Below, piece after piece: positions 36,401 through 45,073 of a stretch of 64,000 nucleotides of DNA; within the stretch, counting starts at the first letter, position 1; each line of letters starts with the position of its first letter. The stretch covers positions 62,001 through 126,000 of the forward strand of contig NZ_CCAS010000002.1 in the NCBI RefSeq assembly GCF_000612625.1, written 5' to 3'. The stretch comes from Neobacillus jeddahensis. GTDB taxonomy: Bacteria > Bacillota > Bacilli > Bacillales > Cytobacillaceae. Position numbers and translations under genes: made by a program. The notes under the pieces were generated by a model. That model did not search any database. It saw only the letters and a list, made by a program, of their open reading frames with translations, and was not told the DNA's origin.

Positions 36401-36631
36401 CTTTTGAAATGAGGCTAGTTTTGGACAACTACAGGTGGAGTGAAAGCGATGATCTCCAGCCCTTTCAATAGCAACGTGAAAATCCTCTGTTCCTGCTACA
36501 GTTGCCTTACACTGATCGGAACGATACTGTTGAAAGGTTACTTTATGAGCACGGAAAAAAGCCTCCCCTCTTTTGAAGGAGACCGTCCCGCACAATTCCT
36601 TAATGATCTTTTGATTTAGATTTATCTTCAA
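33443..36631 (-). CDS. SWIM zinc-finger SNF2/Rad54-family helicase
   Basis: This 1062-residue protein is a bacterial SNF2-type DNA translocase. An N-terminal SWIM zinc finger has Cys67, Cys69, Cys79 and His81 (STCSCPK...DCQHIAAV). A long middle region is annotated in relatives as SNF2 helicase-associated. The ATPase motor follows: Walker A ADDMGLGKT near residue 634, FFDEAQAFKN, LTGTPVENAPEE, and helicase C motifs FLISLKAGGTGLNLTGAD and QAADRAHRIGQ. B. subtilis YwqA is a relative. Its role is unresolved, likely in DNA repair or transcription recycling. It stands alone between terminators. Confidence 0.9.
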   Translation of the reverse strand: MKINLNQKIIKELCGTVSFKRGEAFFRAHKVTFQQYRSDQCKATVAGTEDFHVAIERAGDHRFHSTCSCPKLASFQKDCQHIAAVLLAIEDYQRKGSEPLGTEEVRGGMAEDLLSIFDNNPVRSSGHLLHFENRQVLDVEFVCKPVMAVPGQFMLGIELVIGQMKVENCRTFLTAIQHGDAILLSDTYKYNPNDYCFQRDADPVIQHLIEIVQDDQSTQSNQADVKREEMLILPPSSWKRLEPFLTRAPLVKLVYDDRTYNGLTITEELPPLQFHFTEAEKGGYQLKVAGLARMVVLELYHLILSAGKLIRMKNEDIQRLADLKQMLEASGTNEILIPQEQIHHFLEKLVPGLKKMGHVQLSETLRREFMKTPLIAKLYLDRVKNRLLAGLEFHYGNIVINPLQDREILAGSQVIRDEQKEAEILNQMDDSSFAKTDGGYFLHNEELEYEFLYHVVPKLQKLLQIYATTAVRNRISRENPRPSLRIRLKKERTNWLHFSFELDGIPQRQIKEVLQALEEKRKYYRLRNGSLLSLETREFAEIQRFLTEIPLPQKDQEASYELSILEGLPLLDTMDDYAVFRLDDSFRQFFENLRHPGRLKFEVPVSLEAVLRDYQKRGFEWMKTLAVYGFGGILADDMGLGKTVQSITFILSELATIRERKQPVLIVCPSSLTYNWLSELMKFAPEIHTIVVDGQQTERHHLQKEALEMDVIITSYPLLRRDINWYEKQSFHTIFFDEAQAFKNPMTQTARSVKKLQAHHRFALTGTPVENAPEELWSLFHVVFPELFKGLKEFSNLTRKKIARRVRPFLLRRLKEDVVAELPEKLEFVESAELFPEQKRLYAAYLAKLREDTFKHLDKDTIGKNRIKILAGLTRLRQICCHPSLFVDGYQGKSAKFEMLMRIVEESRLSGRRVLIFSQFTKMLELIGRDFAMKGISFFYLDGQTPSEERLEICQRFNEGEHDFFLISLKAGGTGLNLTGADTVILYDLWWNPAVEEQAADRAHRIGQKNVVQVIKLVTRGTIEEKISELQDKKKHLIEEIIDSDVVTTSVLSEEDILEILT

Positions 36632-36712
36632 GCCCCTGGCTCCTTCCCCAAAGACAGTTTATTCTATTATTCAATGAATTAATCCATTATACCATTCCTG
36701 AAGAGATCATAG

Positions 36713-36742
36713 AAAAAGCTGCCCTCACGCTGGCAGCTTTTT
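36713..36742 (-). terminator. Terminator after yqjQ
   Basis: A perfect 11-bp stem (AAAAAGCTGCC / GGCAGCTTTTT) with an 8-base loop. It separates yqjP-yqjQ from the helicase gene. Confidence 0.9.
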
Positions 36743-36804
36743 CTCACTACTATTATCGTTTTATAAAATGGATGAACGACTTCTAGTCAAAATAATCTAT
36801 TTTC

Positions 36805-37602
36805 CTATTTTGAAGGAAGCAGTCGTTTGCCAATCCGCTCATATAATCGAGGAAAAAGGACGTAGGCGACGCTCCCCATATTCATCCAACGTGGTAGATT
36901 AATCTCTCTTGTTTTCGTCAGCATACTGTTGACTACTTTTTGAGCAACATATTCAGGCTGCAGCATGAACCGCTGAACATTTTTTACATAGGTCCCCTGT
37001 TCATCTGCAATTGTAAAAAAGTTTGTCGCGATTGGGCCTGGATTCACCGAGGTCACTTGCACATTGTAATCATCAAGTTCCATTCTAAGTGAATTCGTGT
37101 ACCCTAGTACGGCATGCTTCGTGGCAGAATAAACACTAGATTTTGGCGTAGCCAGCTTCCCAGCCTGTGAGGCAATATTGATAATATGACCATAGCGTCG
37201 AGTACGCATCCTAGGCAAGACCATACTCGTACACGCCATTAATCCCACCACATTAACGTTAAACATACCCTTGATTTCGTCCATGGTTGCTTCATGAGCT
37301 TCACGAAATACGCCAAAGCCGGCATTATTGACGAGGATATCTATTTGACCAATTTTCTCAAAAATTTGTTCAAAAACCTCTTTCACCTTTTCTGTATCCG
37401 ATACATCGAGCTGAAACACATCAACCTTCACTTGATGATTTTGCTCCAGTCTCGTTTGCAGTTGTTCTAGCTTATCGATACTTCGTGCTAACAAGACAAG
37501 ATTGGCTCCTCTCGCCGCAGATAGCTTGGCGATTTCCGCACCAATTCCACCTGATGCACCAGTAATCACAATATTTTTACCCTGTAATTGTTCCTTAACC
37601 AT
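36805..37602 (-). CDS. yqjQ: Short-chain dehydrogenase YqjQ
   Basis: YqjQ is an NAD(P)-dependent short-chain oxidoreductase of unknown substrate. The 265-residue protein has TGASGGIGAE for cofactor binding, NNAGFGVF, and catalytic Ser-Tyr-Lys in ASQAGKLATPKSSVYSATKHA. A C-terminal INLPRWMN segment is shared with B. subtilis YqjQ. It is 40 bases downstream of yqjP, making a two-gene operon as in B. subtilis. Confidence 0.9.
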   Translation of the reverse strand: MVKEQLQGKNIVITGASGGIGAEIAKLSAARGANLVLLARSIDKLEQLQTRLEQNHQVKVDVFQLDVSDTEKVKEVFEQIFEKIGQIDILVNNAGFGVFREAHEATMDEIKGMFNVNVVGLMACTSMVLPRMRTRRYGHIINIASQAGKLATPKSSVYSATKHAVLGYTNSLRMELDDYNVQVTSVNPGPIATNFFTIADEQGTYVKNVQRFMLQPEYVAQKVVNSMLTKTREINLPRWMNMGSVAYVLFPRLYERIGKRLLPSK

Positions 37603-37642
37603 CCTTACACCTCATCGAGAGTTTGTCCCAGTCTATCTAAAG

Positions 37643-38599
37643 CTAGGCTTGATAGCGCTTGGGCATACTAACACTACTACTAATTTCCCCGATTGATGAT
37701 AAATAGTCAAGTTGAGCTACTGTTTCAGAGATCGTTAGCATCAGTTCACGCTGATAAACGGTTGGAAACAATCGTTGGCAGATTTCAAATACGGTAAGGT
37801 CTTCTTCTTTGAGCCAGTTATACACAGTCATCGCCCGCTCATGCTGGCGTGTCAGTCTCTTCTCGATCAATTCTGACAACTGAATAATCTCTTCGCCGTG
37901 ACCGGTATAAGCAGATTGGATAGGATAAGACAATAATTTATTCATCGAATCATTGTGCTGCAACAGTGGCTTCGGCCTTTCTAATTCACCAGGTGCCGGC
38001 GGCTCTAACAATGGATTGGGCGAAATATGTGCGAGAATTAAATCCCCGGCAATCAATATTCCGTCTTTTTCTCGAAAAAGGGCAATTTGACTTTGAGCAT
38101 GTCCAGGCGTTTCTATCACTTGCCAGTCACTCAGTCCATGTGGTCGCATTCCTTCGACAAGATGACCCGTCAACGAACGATCGCAAGAATACTTTAGCGT
38201 CTTTCGGAGCTTAGACAATAAGGAGAAATATTCTGCTGGCACTCCAAACTCATGAAAATAGACTTTGAAAAATTCCTCTTGTTCTTGGAAAAATGTTTCT
38301 GTCGGGTGTATCCAACGTTCATTAAGGGGATGTCCATACACCTCTAACGAAGGGGGGAAAAAGTCAAGCATCCCAGCATGATCTGGATGATGATGAGTGA
38401 GCACCACCTGCTCAATATCCTTAGGACTCAACTGTAAATCAGCCATTTGTTCCGTAAGTGAATGCCAAGATTCTTCCGTTTTGGGTCCCACATCAACAAG
38501 TGTTAACCGCTCGCCTTGAATCAAATAGGCATTGACGTCTCCAACTGGAAATGGTGTCGGCAAGGTAATTTTGGCAATGCCATCTTTCCATTTTGTCAT
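37643..38599 (-). CDS. yqjP: Metallo-beta-lactamase-fold hydrolase YqjP
   Basis: YqjP is a metallo-beta-lactamase-fold hydrolase with an unknown substrate. The 318-residue protein has the binuclear zinc motif VVLTHHHPDHAGML at about residues 65-78, then ETPGHAQSQIAL and IAGDLILA with further ligands, and AYTGHGEEI. The C-terminal third looks like a winged-helix extension seen in LACTB-type enzymes. It is first in yqjP-yqjQ and divergent from the proline T-box leader. Confidence 0.88.
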   Translation of the reverse strand: MTKWKDGIAKITLPTPFPVGDVNAYLIQGERLTLVDVGPKTEESWHSLTEQMADLQLSPKDIEQVVLTHHHPDHAGMLDFFPPSLEVYGHPLNERWIHPTETFFQEQEEFFKVYFHEFGVPAEYFSLLSKLRKTLKYSCDRSLTGHLVEGMRPHGLSDWQVIETPGHAQSQIALFREKDGILIAGDLILAHISPNPLLEPPAPGELERPKPLLQHNDSMNKLLSYPIQSAYTGHGEEIIQLSELIEKRLTRQHERAMTVYNWLKEEDLTVFEICQRLFPTVYQRELMLTISETVAQLDYLSSIGEISSSVSMPKRYQA

Positions 38600-38763
38600 C
38601 TAAAAAACCCCTTACTATTTTTGTTGAATAAAGAAATTTAAGACGCAATCGTGAACATTATGTGTCAATCGGTATATAAAGTTAAGTTTAACGATTTTTT
38701 CCGCCATTGTCATTATTTTCACATAATTTTTTAGAAAAAATAAAAAATTCATACAATTACCTC

Positions 38764-38793
38764 TTGACAGACAAGCCAGTTTTCAAGGATAAT
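38764..38793 (+). promoter_or_regulatory. SigA promoter of the proI leader
   Basis: Perfect TTGACA (38764-38769), 18 bases, then GATAAT (38788-38793). It drives the T-box leader. Confidence 0.8.
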
Positions 38794-38799
38794 CACTAG

Positions 38800-39054
38800 T
38801 AAAATTTACATTGTAAAGCGATGAGTAAGGCCAGTAAATGACAAATGGCGTAAGAGAGTGGAGTTCAGAAGGCTGAGAGACTTCACCGCCCTCTTTATCA
38901 TTGAACCTACCTTATGAGCACTTAGGAAAACCTAACGTAGATCCGGCGTTATCGGAGTGGAGTGAACCCTTTTTGATTAACTAGTTAAAATCAGGGTAAA
39001 TGAAGGTGGTACCGCGGAAGCTAACTTTCGTCCTTTATGGATGAAGGTTTTTTT
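38800..39054 (+). ncRNA. Proline T-box leader upstream of proI
   Basis: The T-box sequence GAAGGTGGTACCGCGG lies at 39002-39017. In the specifier region GAA-CCT-ACC places a proline CCU codon at 38906-38908. The TGGT in the T-box (39007-39010) is complementary to an ACCA tRNA end. A terminator stem (39023-39049, AACTTTCGTCC with GGATGAAGGTT) is followed by a T run. Uncharged tRNA-Pro should allow proI transcription. The 5' limit is approximate. Confidence 0.92.
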
Positions 39055-39084
39055 GTGTTTACAGACATTAAGGGAGGAAGAAAT

Positions 39085-39927
39085 ATGAAAAAAATAGCAA
39101 TTGTCGGAGCAGGCTCGATGGCCGAAGCCATCATCTCAGGTATTCTTGAAAATAACTTAATTGATAGGAAAAATGTCTGGGTGACCAACCATGCGAATCA
39201 AGAAAGATTAGCGAAATTAGAGGTTCGATATGGCATCAATCAGACGTATGATTTAAATTTGCTGTTTGACCAAGCTGACATTGTCATGCTTGCCATGAAA
39301 CCAAAGGATGCCGCTACTGCAGTGGCGGGTATACATGAGTTTTTGACTGAGCAAATGCTGATCGTTTCCGTTTTGGCAGGCGTATCGATGGATACTATTG
39401 AAACACTAGCCAGAAAACCTCTTTCAATCGCTCGGTCGATGCCTAATACATCTGCAGCTGTCGGAAAATCGGCTACTGCTATTGCTGTAAATACCCGTGT
39501 CTCGAAAGAGCAGTTAGAAATAACGAAGAAGCTTTTCAACACCGTTGGATTAGCAAAATTTGTTAAAGAAGATCAACTGGACGCCGTTACAGGACTATCT
39601 GGAAGCGGACCAGCCTATATTTACTATCTGATTGAAGCCATGGAAAATAGTGCCGACGCGATTGGGCTCGATAAGCCGATCGCAAAAGAACTCATCGTGC
39701 AAACCTTAATTGGAGCCGCTGAAATGGTGAAAAACTCCTCCAAAACCGCAAGGCAATTGCGGCAGGAAGTAACTAGCCCTGGTGGAACTACAGAAGCAGG
39801 TATTCGAATTTTGGAGGAATTCAGCGTCCAGGAGGCGTTCATTTCATGCATCAAGGCCGCTGCCACTCAATCAAAAAAGATGGGCACTGCCTTATGCTCA
39901 GAACTTCAGGTAGGTAAGCACATATAA
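39085..39927 (+). CDS. proI: Pyrroline-5-carboxylate reductase ProI
   Basis: ProI reduces pyrroline-5-carboxylate to L-proline with NAD(P)H. The 280-residue protein begins MKKIAIVGAGSMAEAI, the dinucleotide-binding loop. The family signature is near the C-terminus, where LRQEVTSPGGTTEAGI is typical of P5C reductase, and LSGSGPAYIYYLIEAM occurs at about residue 170. The start at 39085 follows AGGGAGG; an upstream in-frame ATG at 39037 lies inside the leader terminator and is not credible. Regulation is through the proline T-box. Confidence 0.95.
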   Translation: MKKIAIVGAGSMAEAIISGILENNLIDRKNVWVTNHANQERLAKLEVRYGINQTYDLNLLFDQADIVMLAMKPKDAATAVAGIHEFLTEQMLIVSVLAGVSMDTIETLARKPLSIARSMPNTSAAVGKSATAIAVNTRVSKEQLEITKKLFNTVGLAKFVKEDQLDAVTGLSGSGPAYIYYLIEAMENSADAIGLDKPIAKELIVQTLIGAAEMVKNSSKTARQLRQEVTSPGGTTEAGIRILEEFSVQEAFISCIKAAATQSKKMGTALCSELQVGKHI

Positions 39928-40025
39928 AAACGGTATGATTATTCCCAGTTACCTTAAACTAACGATATGCGTCAATGTAAATGGTATTTTCTCGCGACAA
40001 AGATCACATACAAAGGACTGGAAAA

Positions 40026-41174
40026 ATGGATAGCCTATTAACCATTTTGTACACATTAGGCATACTTGTTTGGATTGTTTTTCTTCTCGATGCCTTCATT
40101 GGATTACGGAATGTTGATACCCTTGAAAATGAGGAAAATCTTGTTCCAGATCAGCTACTGTCTGTCATCGTGGCAGCAAGAAATGAAGCAAAACAAATCG
40201 AAGCAAGTATTTTAACTCAACTGAATCAAACATATAAAAATGTCGAGTGGCTTCTCATCAATGATCGTTCCTCCGATGAAACCGGTAAAATAATGGACGA
40301 TTTAGCACACCAAGATCCACGCATAAGGGTTATTCATATCAGTGATTTACCAGAAGGCTGGCTTGGCAAGAATCACGCCTTATACAAAGGGGCATTGGAG
40401 GCTTCTGGAAAATGGTTTTTATTCACTGATGCCGATATAAAATTTGAAAAAGAGACCTTCGCTAAGGCACTCCATTATTTTAAACGTCATCAACTTGACC
40501 ATTTAACGGCAGCACCTAATTTGCATGCAAGCCGCTTTTGGCTTAAATCCTTTGTGGCTTTTTTTCTATTCGGATTTTCCTATTTTAAACGTCCATGGAT
40601 GGCAAATCATCCAAAATCTAAAATCGGAACTGGAATTGGAGCATTTAATCTTGTTTCCAAAACTGCCTATTACTCATTTGGGACCCATAAAAGAATCAAG
40701 ATGAGACCAGATGATGACTTGCAGCTAGGAATGCAGATGAAAAAGTCCGGCTATCAGCAAAGATTTGTGACGGCCCTTCAATTAATTGAAGTGGAATGGT
40801 ATGGGAGCCTTCACGAGGCTTTTGTAGGTTTAGAAAAAAACACATTTGCGGGATTAAATTATCGAACTAGCATGGTGTTTTTTTCTATCTTTGGCGTCTT
40901 TACCACCAATGTTCTTCCGTTTTTCACCATTTTTTCAGGGAACACCATCATTACTCTTTTGAGTCTAGGGAATATTGGTATTAGTGGCATTCTCTATGCC
41001 CTCATCATCAGGAGAATGACTGTTTTCTCGCCGGCTTTCTTCCTTGTCTTACCGATCACAGCCTTATTATTCATCTATTCAATTATTCGGGCGAGCTACC
41101 TCACCTTTAAACGTGGTGGCATTGTCTGGAGAGGGACAACCTACCGTTTAAGTGAATTACGAGACAAAGATTAA
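40026..41174 (+). CDS. Family 2 glycosyltransferase, membrane-bound
   Basis: This 382-residue family 2 glycosyltransferase is of the CrtQ/hopanoid-associated type. One N-terminal helix (LLTILYTLGILVWIVFLLDAF) precedes the GT-A domain: SVIVAARNEAKQIEAS, INDRSSDETG, and the metal DxD in FTDADIKFE. RPDDDLQLGMQMKKSG is the catalytic Asp region, and about three C-terminal helices follow. The ATG at 40026 is used; a ribosome site AAAGGA lies about 10 bases upstream. The acceptor is unknown; carotenoid-like or polyprenyl lipids are usual for relatives. Confidence 0.82.
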   Translation: MDSLLTILYTLGILVWIVFLLDAFIGLRNVDTLENEENLVPDQLLSVIVAARNEAKQIEASILTQLNQTYKNVEWLLINDRSSDETGKIMDDLAHQDPRIRVIHISDLPEGWLGKNHALYKGALEASGKWFLFTDADIKFEKETFAKALHYFKRHQLDHLTAAPNLHASRFWLKSFVAFFLFGFSYFKRPWMANHPKSKIGTGIGAFNLVSKTAYYSFGTHKRIKMRPDDDLQLGMQMKKSGYQQRFVTALQLIEVEWYGSLHEAFVGLEKNTFAGLNYRTSMVFFSIFGVFTTNVLPFFTIFSGNTIITLLSLGNIGISGILYALIIRRMTVFSPAFFLVLPITALLFIYSIIRASYLTFKRGGIVWRGTTYRLSELRDKD

Positions 41175-41251
41175 AAGCAGAACTTTATAGTATTTTCATG
41201 CCTTTTGCTATACTAAAAGTGGATTAACCATAAAAACAGGAGGCAAATCAA

Positions 41252-42271
41252 ATGGAAGCAAAATTATTTTCTCCTTACACCATTAAGGGGGTAACACTAA
41301 AAAATCGGATCGTGATGTCACCGATGTGCATGTACTCTAGTCACAACGAGGACGGCCATGTGCAAAACTGGCATCAAACCCATTACACAAGCAGAGCAGT
41401 TGGTCAGGTTGGCCTAATCATCGTGGAGGCAACAGCTGTTACCGCACAGGGACGGATTTCTCCTCGAGACTTAGGAATCTGGAGTGATGACCATATTGAG
41501 GGCCTACAGGAGCTCGTTAATCTAATGAAGGAACAAGGTGCTAAAACTGGGATTCAACTCGCCCATGCTGGCCGGAAAGCCGTATTAGAAGGAGAAATTA
41601 TTGCCCCATCAGCTATTGCCTTTAATGAAAAATCAAAAACACCGAAAGAAATGTCAAAAGAAGACATTTCTGAAACCATTGTGGCTTTTAAAAATGGGGC
41701 CAAACGGGCAGCAAAAGCAGGTTTTGATATTATTGAACTTCACGGGGCCCATGGATATTTACTAAATGAATTCCTTTCACCCTTGTCCAATAAACGAAGC
41801 GATGAATATGGCGGGTCTGTAGAAAATCGTTATCGACTCCTCCGTGAGGTCATTGATGCCGTTAAAACCGTTTGGATTGGACCATTATTTGTAAGGGTAT
41901 CTGCTCATGATTATCATGATGAAGGGTTAACAGCAGAGGACTACATAACATTTGCCGCCTGGATGAAGGAACAAGGGGTCGATTTAATTGATGTGAGTTC
42001 AGGAGCTGTCGTTCCAGCCCATATAACGGTTTATCCGGGGTATCAAGTAAAATACGCTGAAACCATTAAGAATGGGGCCGACATTTCAACTGGTGCTGTA
42101 GGCTTAATTACTTCAGCCATTCAAGCTGAGGAAATATTACAAAATGACAGAGCGGATTTGGTATTGTTAGCACGTGAATTACTGCGGGACCCATACTGGC
42201 CACGAACAGCAGCAAAAGAGCTTGGAGTTCAAATTGAGTCTCCTCAGCAGTACGAACGAGGCTGGATGTAA
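41252..42271 (+). CDS. namA: NADPH dehydrogenase NamA (old yellow enzyme, YqjM)
   Basis: NamA is an FMN-containing ene-reductase of the old yellow enzyme family, linked to detoxification of electrophilic enals and nitro compounds. The 339-residue protein starts with [15 protein letters not shown], where Cys26 tunes the flavin, and has [31 protein letters not shown] (substrate-binding His pair) and a C-terminal QYERGW motif with the Arg finger known in B. subtilis YqjM. AGGAGG precedes the ATG. Confidence 0.94.
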   Translation: MEAKLFSPYTIKGVTLKNRIVMSPMCMYSSHNEDGHVQNWHQTHYTSRAVGQVGLIIVEATAVTAQGRISPRDLGIWSDDHIEGLQELVNLMKEQGAKTGIQLAHAGRKAVLEGEIIAPSAIAFNEKSKTPKEMSKEDISETIVAFKNGAKRAAKAGFDIIELHGAHGYLLNEFLSPLSNKRSDEYGGSVENRYRLLREVIDAVKTVWIGPLFVRVSAHDYHDEGLTAEDYITFAAWMKEQGVDLIDVSSGAVVPAHITVYPGYQVKYAETIKNGADISTGAVGLITSAIQAEEILQNDRADLVLLARELLRDPYWPRTAAKELGVQIESPQQYERGWM

Positions 42272-42294
42272 AGACTAAGAAAACAGCACCAAAG

Positions 42295-42326
42295 GCACTT
42301 ACCAAATTTAATGGTAAGTGCTTTTT
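42295..42326. terminator. Bidirectional terminator between namA and rnz
   Basis: A 10-bp stem (GCACTTACCA / TGGTAAGTGC) with a 7-base loop is followed by five T residues; it lies between two convergent genes. Confidence 0.8.
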
Positions 42327-42327
42327 C

Positions 42328-43251
42328 TTATTTAACTGGGATAGAAAATTCCTTAAAATCCTCAGCTATATCTGTATGTGGAAAGACTTCTTGGGCCTCT
42401 TCCACTAATTCACGCCAAGCAGTCCGGTCGTAACGAGAACTTATATGAGTAAGGCACAGCTGCTTACAATCAGCCTGTTTTGCAATTTCCGCTGCTTGAT
42501 GGGTTGTAGAATGGAAATAATCAAAGGCAAGCTTTTCTTCTCCTTTCGAAAAGGTTGCTTCATGTATTAAAAAATCTGCATTTTGCGCTAAGCGCAACGA
42601 ATTTTCGCACGATCTAGTGTCTCCAAGAATCGTAATAATTCGGCCTTTTTGGGCAGTTCCTAAAAACTTGCTTGGTTCAATCACCTTGCCATTCTCAAGC
42701 CTAACCGTTTCGCCATTTTTTATTTTTCGAAAAATCGGCCCCGGCTCCACCCCTGCCTCGATCAACTTGTCAGCGAGCAGTGTTCCGGGCCGATCCTTTT
42801 CAACAATCCGGTAGCCATAAGAGGGAATGCCGTGTTCAAGTAACCTTGCTTCCACTACAAACTGTTCATCTTCAAAAATAACCCCTTCAGTAATTTCGAT
42901 AATATGTAATTGATATTTTAAATAAGTTTGACTTAGCGCAAGACTGACATGAATATATTCTCTAATTCCTTTTGGACCATAAACGGTTACCTCAGATTCC
43001 CCACCTTGAAAAGAACGGCTCGATAATAAACCAGGCAGGCCATAAATATGGTCGCCATGCAGATGAGTGATAAAGATTTTCTCGATCCGTCGCGGTTTAA
43101 TCGCTGTATGTAATATTTGGTGCTGGGTAGCCTCCCCCACATCAAATAACCAAACCGCTCCCCTCTCTTCTAACAGTTTTAGGGCGATTGACGTTACATT
43201 TCGCAACTTCGCTGGCATTCCCGCTCCAGTCCCTAAGAAAAAAATATCCAC
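42328..43251 (-). CDS. rnz: Ribonuclease Z
   Basis: RNase Z cuts the 3' trailer from tRNA precursors that lack an encoded CCA. The 307-residue protein has the zinc motif [17 protein letters not shown], an exosite arm near residues 145-170 ([18 protein letters not shown]), GDTRSC and HEATFS. The GTG at 43251 with GAGGGGA upstream gives [13 protein letters not shown] and the same 307-residue length as the B. subtilis enzyme. The frame runs 33 codons further upstream without support. Confidence 0.93.
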   Translation of the reverse strand: MDIFFLGTGAGMPAKLRNVTSIALKLLEERGAVWLFDVGEATQHQILHTAIKPRRIEKIFITHLHGDHIYGLPGLLSSRSFQGGESEVTVYGPKGIREYIHVSLALSQTYLKYQLHIIEITEGVIFEDEQFVVEARLLEHGIPSYGYRIVEKDRPGTLLADKLIEAGVEPGPIFRKIKNGETVRLENGKVIEPSKFLGTAQKGRIITILGDTRSCENSLRLAQNADFLIHEATFSKGEEKLAFDYFHSTTHQAAEIAKQADCKQLCLTHISSRYDRTAWRELVEEAQEVFPHTDIAEDFKEFSIPVK

Positions 43252-43469
43252 AATAAAAAGCTCCCCTCTTCTCCGATCTTTCAATATGGATAATATATCA
43301 TAAACCGTATTGAATTGCTCTTTCCTATCTTTTCTCCCTAACCAATTCATAATTTTTTTGGTACATGCAATTCAATATATTTGCGAAACCTAAAGAAAAC
43401 AGCTAAATTTAATATTTGTAAAGAAAAAATCACATAAGCAGCCAGGCTTTAAGAAAAGAGGATATTACA

Positions 43470-44960
43470 GTGGAGCAAAATATGACTTCTTTAATTATGA
43501 TTTTCGGAGCAACGGGTGACTTAGCAAAACGGAAGTTATTTCCTTCGCTTTACCGATTATTCTCACGGAATAGATTAGAAAAATTTGCCGTGATTGGAGT
43601 TGCGAGAAGATCACTTACGAATGATGAGTTCCAACAATCCGTGAAGGAATCCGTAAGATCTGCCTTAGGAAATAAGGATAATCTTGATGAATTCGTCTCC
43701 CATTTTTACTATCAATCCCATGATGTCGCGGATTCAAGCTCATACGTATCATTAAGAAAGTTTGCCAATCAAATTGATACGAATTATGATCTCGAAGGGA
43801 ATCGTATTTTTTATTTAGCAATGGCTCCTGAATTTTTTGGTCCAATTGCCTTGCATTTAAAATCTGATGGCCTTACAGATGTAACAGGCTATAAACGACT
43901 TGTCATCGAGAAACCATTTGGTCATGATTTAGAGTCCGCTAAAGAGTTAAATAAACAAATTAGAAGTGCGTTTTCTGAAAAAGAAGTCTACCGAATCGAT
44001 CACTATCTAGGGAAAGAGATGGTTCGAAACATTGAAGTAATTCGATTTGCGAATGCCATCTTTGAGCCACTTTGGAATAATCGCTATATCTCAAATATCC
44101 AAATTACTTCTAGTGAAACATTAGGTGTGGAGGAACGGGGCCGTTATTATGAAACAAGTGGAGCCTTACGGGATATGCTGCAAAATCATATGATGCAAAT
44201 GGTCGCCTTGTTAGCAATGGAACCACCGATTAAGTTGACAACGGACGAAATCCGTTCTGAAAAGGTAAGAGTATTTAGAGCACTTCGAACGGTAGAAGGG
44301 GAAGAAGTAAATCAATATTTTGTTCGTGGACAATATGGTGAGGGAACCATTGATGATGTACAGGTGCCGAAATATCGCGATGAGCCAATGGTAGACGAGC
44401 AATCGAATACTGAAACCTTCGTGGCTGGGAAAATCATGATCGATAATTTCCGCTGGGCAGGAGTGCCTTTCTACATTCGTACAGGGAAAAGAATGGCAGC
44501 AAAATCCACAAAAATTGTCATTCAATTTAAAGATATTCCGATGAATTTATACTATCAAACCGATAAAATGTTAAATCCGAACCTGCTAGTCATCCATATT
44601 CAGCCAGAGGAGGGAATTACCCTTCATCTTAATGCAAAAAAAGCGGGCGGACATTTAGATGCTCAAGAAGTAAAGCTTAGCTTTGCCAACACTGGTATTC
44701 ATGCAATGAACACACCAGAAGGCTATGAGAAGCTGCTATACGATTGCATGCGTGGAGATGCAACCAATTTCACTCATTGGGATGAGGTAGCCTACTCTTG
44801 GGCTTTTGTCGATAGAATTTCTGCTGCTTGGCAACAACCAATGGCAACCTTCCCAAATTATCCTGCTGGTTCAATGGGCCCTCAGGAAGCGGATGAACTA
44901 TTAGAAAAGGACGGTTTCTTCTGGTGGCCTGTTTCAGACTTAGAAGTTGATGTTTGTTAA
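43470..44960 (+). CDS. zwf: Glucose-6-phosphate 1-dehydrogenase
   Basis: Zwf oxidises glucose 6-phosphate to 6-phosphogluconolactone with NADP, the first step of the oxidative pentose phosphate pathway. The 496-residue protein has IFGATGDLAKRKLFPSLYRL for the coenzyme and the catalytic RIDHYLGKEMVRNIEVIRF. IRTGKRMAAKSTKI binds substrate. The start is a GTG with AGAGGA upstream. In B. subtilis gndA follows zwf; here polYB is next, on the other strand, and no 6-phosphogluconate dehydrogenase gene is present. Confidence 0.95.
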   Translation: MEQNMTSLIMIFGATGDLAKRKLFPSLYRLFSRNRLEKFAVIGVARRSLTNDEFQQSVKESVRSALGNKDNLDEFVSHFYYQSHDVADSSSYVSLRKFANQIDTNYDLEGNRIFYLAMAPEFFGPIALHLKSDGLTDVTGYKRLVIEKPFGHDLESAKELNKQIRSAFSEKEVYRIDHYLGKEMVRNIEVIRFANAIFEPLWNNRYISNIQITSSETLGVEERGRYYETSGALRDMLQNHMMQMVALLAMEPPIKLTTDEIRSEKVRVFRALRTVEGEEVNQYFVRGQYGEGTIDDVQVPKYRDEPMVDEQSNTETFVAGKIMIDNFRWAGVPFYIRTGKRMAAKSTKIVIQFKDIPMNLYYQTDKMLNPNLLVIHIQPEEGITLHLNAKKAGGHLDAQEVKLSFANTGIHAMNTPEGYEKLLYDCMRGDATNFTHWDEVAYSWAFVDRISAAWQQPMATFPNYPAGSMGPQEADELLEKDGFFWWPVSDLEVDVC

Positions 44961-45031
44961 AAAGAAAAGCAATAGACTCCTGGTGCTGGACAATTCTCAA
45001 AATCGAAACATATAAATTCTAATATTAGAAG

Positions 45032-45073
45032 AAAAGCTCCACTTTGCGATTTTTAGCAAGGTGGAGCTTTTTA
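45032..45073. terminator. Bidirectional terminator between zwf and polYB
   Basis: An 11-bp perfect stem (AAAAGCTCCAC / GTGGAGCTTTT) is extended inward by TTGC/GCAA after a T-G pair. It reaches the polYB stop codon. Confidence 0.85.

Noticed and set aside
33443-36631. Antiphage defence island around the SNF2 gene
   Set aside because: Neighbours are ordinary housekeeping genes (yqjQ, yqjP) and a two-component system; no defence partner is present.
41186-41214. SigA promoter before namA (TATACT at 41209)
   Set aside because: The -10 is fair but no acceptable -35 lies at 16-18 bases; left unlisted.
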